Source: Acidimicrobiales bacterium (GTDB taxonomy: Bacteria > Actinomycetota > Acidimicrobiia > Acidimicrobiales > Aldehydirespiratoraceae). From it: a stretch of 64,000 nucleotides of DNA. A program made the translations under genes and the position numbers. The stretch covers positions 1,364,001-1,428,000 of the forward strand of contig JAWKIR010000002.1 in assembly GCA_041394245.1 (NCBI GenBank), given 5' to 3'. Under the pieces are notes generated by a model. It was not told the origin of the DNA. It was given only the letters and a program-made list of their open reading frames with translations, and made no database searches. Below are positions 59,566 to 64,000 of this stretch, in pieces (within the stretch, counting starts at the first letter, position 1; every line of letters starts with the position of its first letter).

Positions 59566-60201
59566 ATGTCTCTCGCCCTCGGCCGCGACACTGGATTCGT
59601 GACGATCACCGATCCCCCGACCGAGAAGGGCGCCCAGACCCGCGACGCGATCCTCACCGTGGCGATCGCCCGCTTCGGGCGCGACGGGTACCGGGCCACA
59701 TCCGTTGCCGACATCGCCCGCGACGCCAACGTCAGCGGCACCCTCGCCTACGCCTACTTCGACAACAAGCGGGCACTCTTCCTCGCCGCCCTCGACGCCG
59801 ACATCGCCGCCCTCATCGAGGAAGGGGTGTCGTCGGTGCTCGAGACGCCCGGAGACCAGACCTGGCGAGACTCGCTGGTCTTCACCCTCATCGAGGCCCT
59901 CGACCGGCGGCCGCTCGCCCGCCGGATGCTCGCCGGCCTCGAGCCCGAGGTCGCCGATCGCATCGTCGAACTTCCGGCGATGGAGGAGCTCCGATCGGCG
60001 GTCGCCGCTCGCCTCCGCGCCGATCAGGGCGTCGGACTGGTGCGAGCCGACATCGATGCCGAGACGATCGGGCACGGCATCGTCGGCATCTTCATCACGA
60101 TGCTGCTCGCCGCCGTGCAGTTCGGTGCCGACGCCGGCGCGGCCCACGGACGCGAGATGCTCGCCGTCATCGAGGCCGCCGTCGATCCCCTTCCCCGCTG
60201 A
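59566..60201 (+). CDS. TetR-family transcriptional regulator
   Basis: 211 residues. HTH region TRDAILTVAIARFGRDGYRA, then TSVADIARDANVSGTLAYAY and FDNKRALFLAALDADI. The C-terminal helical domain shows GIVGIFITMLLAAVQFGAD. It diverges from the diiron hydrolase, monooxygenase and DUF1269 operon, its probable target, and precedes a second monooxygenase. Ligand may be a ketone or related hydrophobic compound. Confidence 0.9.
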   Translation: MSLALGRDTGFVTITDPPTEKGAQTRDAILTVAIARFGRDGYRATSVADIARDANVSGTLAYAYFDNKRALFLAALDADIAALIEEGVSSVLETPGDQTWRDSLVFTLIEALDRRPLARRMLAGLEPEVADRIVELPAMEELRSAVAARLRADQGVGLVRADIDAETIGHGIVGIFITMLLAAVQFGADAGAAHGREMLAVIEAAVDPLPR

Positions 60202-60319
60202 GCCCAACCGGACCCGCAGCCGACACCGCGCACGCACGGCAACCGCCGGTGCGACCACGAGGCGCCGGTGCTGTCAGACTCCGGATGTCCGCCCCATCCA
60301 CCGACCCGCAGTGAGCGCC

Positions 60320-62104
60320 ATGTCTTCAGATTCCGACGCCATCGACCCCGTCGCCGAAGCCCGCGAGCGATACGAGCGCGAGCGTGAGAAGCGCGTGCGC
60401 GACGACGGACTCGCGCAGTACAAGGAGTTCACCGGCGACTACGCGGACTTCGACCGCGACCCCTGGGTCGTTCCGGGCTTCACGCGCGAACCGGTCGTCG
60501 AGGAACGCCTCGCCCTCATCGTCGGTGCCGGCTTCGGCGGCATGCTCACCTCGGTCGAGCTGACCCGGCTGGGCATCCGCGACTTCCGCATCATCGACAA
60601 AGCGGGCGACTTCGGCGGCACCTGGTACTGGAACCGCTACCCGGGCTGCATGTGCGACGTCGAGTCCTACACCTACATGCCGCTGCTCGAGGAGACGGGC
60701 TACATGCCCACCGAGAAGTACGCCAGCGCCACCGAGATCTTCGAGCACTGCCAGCGGATCGGTCGCCACTTCGACCTCTACGACCATGCCCTCTTCCAGA
60801 CGGAGATGGAAACGGCCGAGTGGGACGACGACGCCGAGCACTGGAACATCACGACCACCCGCGGCGACCGCATCGCGGCGAAGTTCCTGATCACCGCCGG
60901 CGGCATCCTCCACAAGGCGAAGCTGCCCGGCATCGAAGGCATCGAGACCTTCGCCGGACGGTCGTTCCACACCGCCCGCTGGGACTACTCCTACACCGGC
61001 GGCAGCGCGACGACGCCGATGGACAAGCTCGCCGACAAGACGGTCGGCATCATCGGTACCGGTGCGACGGCGGTCCAGGTCGTCCCCCAGCTGGCCCGCA
61101 CCGCGAAGGACGTCTACGTCTTCCAGCGGACACCGTCCGCGGTCGGGGTGCGCAACAACGGCCCGACCGACGTGGAGTGGTTCTCGAGCCTCGAGCCGGG
61201 TTGGCAGGAGGAGCGCATGCGCAACTTCACGGCGGCGGTCACCGGCGAGAAGCCCGAGCAGGACCTCGTCGGCGACGGCTGGACCCGCATTCTCTGGGAG
61301 AACACCAACATCCAGGCCGAGAGCCCCGAGCAACGCCGCGAACTCGACCAGGCCGACTTCGAGGTCATGGCGGAACTCCGCCAGCGGGTCGAGGACACCG
61401 TCCACGATCCCGAGACGGCCGAGAAGCTCAAGCCCTGGTACGGCAAGCACTGCAAGCGGGTCTGCTTCCACGACGACTACCTGGCCGCGTTCAACGAGCC
61501 CAACGTGCACCTCGTCGACACCGACGGCCGGGGCGTGCGCGAGATCGGTCCGGCCGGGCCCATCGTCGACGGCAAGCAGTACGACCTCGACCTGCTGATC
61601 TTCGCCTCCGGCTTCGAGGTGACCACCGGCCTGGTGCGCAGGCTGGGGTTCGACCCGGTCGGCCGCAACGGCACGCGGCTGAGCGAACGATGGGGCGACG
61701 GCGCCCACACCCTGCACGGCATCCTCACCGCGGACTTCCCGAACATGTTGGTCATCAGCACCGTGCAGGCCGGCTTCGGCACCAACTTCGTCCATTTCCT
61801 GTCCGAGTCGGCCCGTCATGTGGCGTGGATCGTGGCCACATGCGAGTCGGAGGGAATCGCCTCGATCGAGGCGACCGTCGAGGCCGAGGACGAGTGGCTG
61901 TCGGTGCTGCACGGCGTGGCCATGGGTCTCGCCGAGTATTCCCTGACCTGCACGCCGGGCTACTACAACAGCGAGGGCAGCTTCACCCCGGAGGGTGCCC
62001 GCAATCTCGTCTACCCCGGAAGCCTGATGCACTACGCCGGCTATCTCCAGCGCTGGCGCGAATCCGGCGACATGGCGGGAACCCGCCTGACGCACACGTC
62101 CTGA
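60320..62104 (+). CDS. Baeyer-Villiger-type flavin monooxygenase
   Basis: 594 residues. FAD motif LIVGAGFGGMLTSVELTRLG near 66, the Baeyer-Villiger fingerprint FAGRSFHTARWDY near 217 and NADPH motif VGIIGTGATAVQVVPQL near 245. The opening YKEFTGDYADFDRDPWVV and the region HLVDTDGRGVREIGPAG are similar to phenylacetone and cyclopentadecanone monooxygenases. It converts ketones to esters or lactones. It follows the TetR gene by 118 nt. Confidence 0.9.
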   Translation: MSSDSDAIDPVAEARERYEREREKRVRDDGLAQYKEFTGDYADFDRDPWVVPGFTREPVVEERLALIVGAGFGGMLTSVELTRLGIRDFRIIDKAGDFGGTWYWNRYPGCMCDVESYTYMPLLEETGYMPTEKYASATEIFEHCQRIGRHFDLYDHALFQTEMETAEWDDDAEHWNITTTRGDRIAAKFLITAGGILHKAKLPGIEGIETFAGRSFHTARWDYSYTGGSATTPMDKLADKTVGIIGTGATAVQVVPQLARTAKDVYVFQRTPSAVGVRNNGPTDVEWFSSLEPGWQEERMRNFTAAVTGEKPEQDLVGDGWTRILWENTNIQAESPEQRRELDQADFEVMAELRQRVEDTVHDPETAEKLKPWYGKHCKRVCFHDDYLAAFNEPNVHLVDTDGRGVREIGPAGPIVDGKQYDLDLLIFASGFEVTTGLVRRLGFDPVGRNGTRLSERWGDGAHTLHGILTADFPNMLVISTVQAGFGTNFVHFLSESARHVAWIVATCESEGIASIEATVEAEDEWLSVLHGVAMGLAEYSLTCTPGYYNSEGSFTPEGARNLVYPGSLMHYAGYLQRWRESGDMAGTRLTHTS

Positions 62105-62135
62105 TCTCCGACCGACGATCTCGGGTCGGCAATCT

Positions 62136-62172
62136 CCTAAATGATTGCACCTTAGGTTCGTCGTGCTACGTT
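62136..62172 (+). promoter_or_regulatory. Promoter and inverted repeat before the ABC importer operon
   Basis: CCTAA-N11-TTAGG (62136-62156) overlaps a -35-like TTGCAC (62145-62150); TACGTT (62167-62172) 16 bp downstream is a possible -10. A G-rich Shine-Dalgarno (GGAGGGGAGGGGGG) precedes the TTG start at 62203. Confidence 0.5.
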
Positions 62173-62202
62173 GTCGGCGTCTTCGGAGGGGAGGGGGGGT
62201 CC

Positions 62203-63021
62203 TTGCAGCCTGACGATGCAGAGCAGGATTCGCGGCTCGGCGACAAGATCATCGCGAACGGAGTCCACCGCTACTTCGGCGGCGCCGGGTCCGAACGGAT
62301 CCATGCGATGGGTCCGGTCGACCTGACGATCCGCGACGGCGAGTTCGTGTGTCTCGTCGGACCATCGGGCTGCGGCAAGTCGACGTTCCTGCGCATGGTC
62401 GCCGGCTTGATCGGACCGAGCGAAGGCTCCGTCGAACTCTCGACCCGCTCCGACACCCAGTCGACGGCGATGGTGTTCCAGGACTATTCGATCTTCCCGT
62501 GGAAGCGGGTGATCGACAACGCCCGCTACGGCCTCGACATCCAGGGCGTGAAGAAGAAGGAAGGCAACGAACGGGCGCTCGCGTACCTCGAGAAGCTGGG
62601 GCTCGGCGAACGGGCCCGGTCGTGGCCGCACACGCTCTCGGGCGGCATGAAGCAGCGGGTGGCCATCGCCCGCGCACTCGCCGTCGAACCACAGATCCTG
62701 TTGATGGACGAGCCGTTCGCCGCCCTCGATGCCCAGATGCGCCAGATCCTCCAGGACGAGCTCCTCGCCCTCTGGCAGGCAGACCGCCGGACCGTGCTGT
62801 TCATCACCCACAGTCTCGAAGAGGCCGTGCTTCTCGGCGACCGCGTCCTCGTGATGTCGTCGCGCCCGGGCCGGATCATCGCCGACATCTCGGTGCCGTT
62901 CGAGCGGCCCCGCAGCAACGAGATCCGGGACAGTCCCGAATTCGCGGCGATGACCAGTCAGCTCTGGCGACTCCTGCGCGCCGAAGTCGAGCCCGACCGA
63001 GAGGAGACCGTCGAGCCATGA
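62203..63021 (+). CDS. ABC importer ATPase (nitrate/sulfonate/taurine type)
   Basis: 272 residues from a TTG at 62203. Walker A GPSGCGKST near 53, the Q-loop VFQDYSIFPWKRVIDNARYG (SsuB/TauB-like), signature TLSGGMKQRVAIARAL near 145, Walker B LLMDEPFAALDAQMR near 168 and the H-loop ITHSLEEAVLLGDR. The family feeds aliphatic sulfonates, nitrate, taurine or aromatic precursors. It overlaps the permease by 4 nt. Confidence 0.88.
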   Translation: MQPDDAEQDSRLGDKIIANGVHRYFGGAGSERIHAMGPVDLTIRDGEFVCLVGPSGCGKSTFLRMVAGLIGPSEGSVELSTRSDTQSTAMVFQDYSIFPWKRVIDNARYGLDIQGVKKKEGNERALAYLEKLGLGERARSWPHTLSGGMKQRVAIARALAVEPQILLMDEPFAALDAQMRQILQDELLALWQADRRTVLFITHSLEEAVLLGDRVLVMSSRPGRIIADISVPFERPRSNEIRDSPEFAAMTSQLWRLLRAEVEPDREETVEP

Positions 63022-63914
63022 GCGACGATCCCGTGCAAGCCGCACGCGCCGAACTCACCACCCATTCCCTCGAGCGGGTCGTGCGGGTGCCCTCACCGGC
63101 CGACCGCGACCCCAACAAGTACCTGCGCCGGCGCCGCATCATCGAGACCACCCTCGCCGTCGCATTCCCGGTGCTGATCCTGACCCTGTGGCAGGTTGCC
63201 GCCTCGGCCGAGTGGATCGACCGCCGCTTCTATCCACCGCCGAGCGACATCGCCGGCGAGATCGGCCGCACCTTCAAGGAGAACCCGAAGGGCAACTGGT
63301 GGGTCGACATCGGGATCAGTGTCCGCCGCATGCTCTGGGGCTACGGCTGGGGTGTGTTCTTCGGCCTCCTGTTCGGCGTCACGATGGGCACGTTCCGCAC
63401 CCTGCGGGTCACGCTCGAACCGACGCTCAACGCTCTCTACACCGTGCCGAAGCTCGCCCTCATCGGCATCTTCCTCATCGTGCTCGGATTCGACGACAAG
63501 CCGCTCATCGCCGTCATCGCCGTCACGGTGTTCTTCTTCGTCTGGATCCAGTCGATGGCCGCAGTGCTCGCGGTGTCGGACCAGCTCCAGGAGACGGCGA
63601 AGTCGTTCGGGAGTTCCCGCCTGCAGACGTTCCGCCACGTGATCCTGCCGGCCTCGCTCCCCCAGATCTTCCTCGGCCTGCGGGTGGCGGCCGGGGTGGC
63701 GGTGCTGACCCTCATCGGCGTGGAGTTCGTCTTCTCGCCGGGGCTCCAGGGCATCGGCTATCGGATCAACAACGCCCGCACCGTGCTCGATCCACTCCAG
63801 GCCTACGTCGGACTCTTCGTCGCCGCGGTCCTCGGGGTGCTGTTCGTCGCGGTGATCCAGTTCCTGTCCAGGTTGGCAACACCCTGGGCATCCAATGACC
63901 GATCCGTCCTGTGA
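63018..63914 (+). CDS. ABC importer permease (SsuC/TauC type)
   Basis: 298 residues with six membrane segments. The EAA-loop region is QETAKSFGSSRLQTFRHVIL PAS. The order IETTLAVAFPVLILTLWQVA, SVRRMLWGYGWGVFFGLLFG, ALIGIFLIVLGFDDKPL and GLRVAAGVAVLTLIGVEF is the binding-protein-dependent permease fold. It couples to the ATPase upstream and precedes a probable substrate-binding protein at the window edge. Confidence 0.88.
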   Translation: MSDDPVQAARAELTTHSLERVVRVPSPADRDPNKYLRRRRIIETTLAVAFPVLILTLWQVAASAEWIDRRFYPPPSDIAGEIGRTFKENPKGNWWVDIGISVRRMLWGYGWGVFFGLLFGVTMGTFRTLRVTLEPTLNALYTVPKLALIGIFLIVLGFDDKPLIAVIAVTVFFFVWIQSMAAVLAVSDQLQETAKSFGSSRLQTFRHVILPASLPQIFLGLRVAAGVAVLTLIGVEFVFSPGLQGIGYRINNARTVLDPLQAYVGLFVAAVLGVLFVAVIQFLSRLATPWASNDRSVL

Positions 63915-63952
63915 CGGTCCGGCGCCAGCAAGCAAGTCAGACAGAGAAAGAC

Positions 63953-63970
63953 ACGGACCATCCGGTCCGT
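63953..63970. terminator. Hairpin between permease and next gene
   Basis: ACGGACC-ATCC-GGTCCGT, perfect 7-bp stem, 21 nt before the next ATG. With no U tract it may be an attenuator or a 5' mRNA-stabilising hairpin for the following gene rather than a terminator. Confidence 0.45.
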
Positions 63971-63991
63971 TCCAACAGGGGGTTCCCATCC

Positions 63992-64000
63992 ATGAAACGC
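63992..64000 (+). CDS. Start of the next gene, probably substrate-binding protein
   Basis: Only ATG AAA CGC is present (Met-Lys-Arg), preceded by the possible Shine-Dalgarno CAGGGGG. Position after the permease and the basic start fit a signal peptide of an ABC substrate-binding protein; this is inference from context alone. Confidence 0.4.

Noticed and set aside
1..64000. CRISPR arrays, tRNA or rRNA genes, riboswitches, prophage
   Set aside because: No regularly spaced repeats, tRNA-like cloverleaf with CCA-type end, conserved rRNA stretch, or phage structural gene was recognised by reading. A covariance-model scan (Rfam, tRNAscan) would settle it; I could not run one.

Overview
The window reads as chromosome of a GC-rich (near 70% by eye) actinobacterium. 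Many GTG starts, genes joined by 1-8 nt stop/start overlaps, several F420-type enzymes, lipoproteins with an acidic run after the Cys, an ethylmalonyl-CoA mutase, and paired aminoglycoside-kinase-like and DUF7064-like genes together suggest the class Acidimicrobiia, or a close relative with a mycobacterium-like lipid and xenobiotic catabolism. No rRNA, tRNA, CRISPR array, prophage or intact insertion sequence was recognised. The placement is an inference from gene content; no rRNA marker is present.

Layout. 1-5.5 kb: end of a CNNM/CorC-type gene, a heterodimeric ABC exporter pair, a TSUP-type permease and a lone ABC ATPase. 5.5-8.3 kb (minus): thiamin pyrophosphokinase, a membrane-anchored serine protease, and a coiled-coil M23 peptidase. 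9.2-12.3 kb (minus): three overlapping genes for a His-rich lipoprotein, a cupredoxin-like lipoprotein and a polytopic membrane protein. 12.4-15.6 kb: phosphotransferase, DUF7064-like and SnoaL-like genes with a TetR regulator and two operator palindromes. 15.6-18.9 kb: two small F420/flavin-type oxidoreductases, a MerR regulator with its own 19-bp-spacer promoter and an internal start, a DUF4345 protein and an AraC regulator. 18.9-21.3 kb: a second phosphotransferase/DUF7064-like/DUF6285 operon. 21.3-26.2 kb: sigma factor and large secreted partner, PIG-L deacetylase, secreted proteins. 26.2-29.4 kb: a decayed, island-like patch with a toxin-antitoxin pair and several gene remnants.

29.4-37.8 kb: cupin, Tat-exported PhoX-like protein, ribH, two SDRs, a three-gene operon (D-amino-acid PLP enzyme, FAD lactone oxidase, DUF2332) and a VOC protein. 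37.8-41.3 kb: an oxidative-stress module, fur-dps diverging from rubrerythrin, Fe-S CCG protein and DUF3501, with a 7-1-7 palindrome on the promoter between them. 41.3-46.2 kb (minus): ethylmalonyl-CoA mutase with VOC, LLM and Ddn-type genes. 46.2-50.7 kb: acyl-CoA dehydrogenase, aldo/keto reductase, CBS protein and a frameshifted alpha/beta hydrolase. 50.7-56.4 kb: IPNS-like oxygenase and aldo/keto reductase, diverging from a PhyH dioxygenase, unknown protein, PhnM and 2H phosphoesterase cluster, then a siderophore-interacting protein. 56.4-64 kb: two Baeyer-Villiger-type monooxygenases, a diiron hydrolase-like protein and a TetR regulator, followed by an aliphatic-sulfonate-type ABC importer that runs off the end.

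The genes suggest a heterotrophic aerobe that degrades lipids, cyclic ketones or steroid-like compounds with flavin and F420 chemistry. Regulation is local: five good palindromic operators lie beside the regulators they probably serve. The most rewarding places for follow-up are the internal start in the MerR gene, the His-rich lipoprotein operon, the Fur-type switch on the rubrerythrin module, and the PhyH-PhnM-2H phosphoesterase cluster, which lacks a C-P lyase core within the window.
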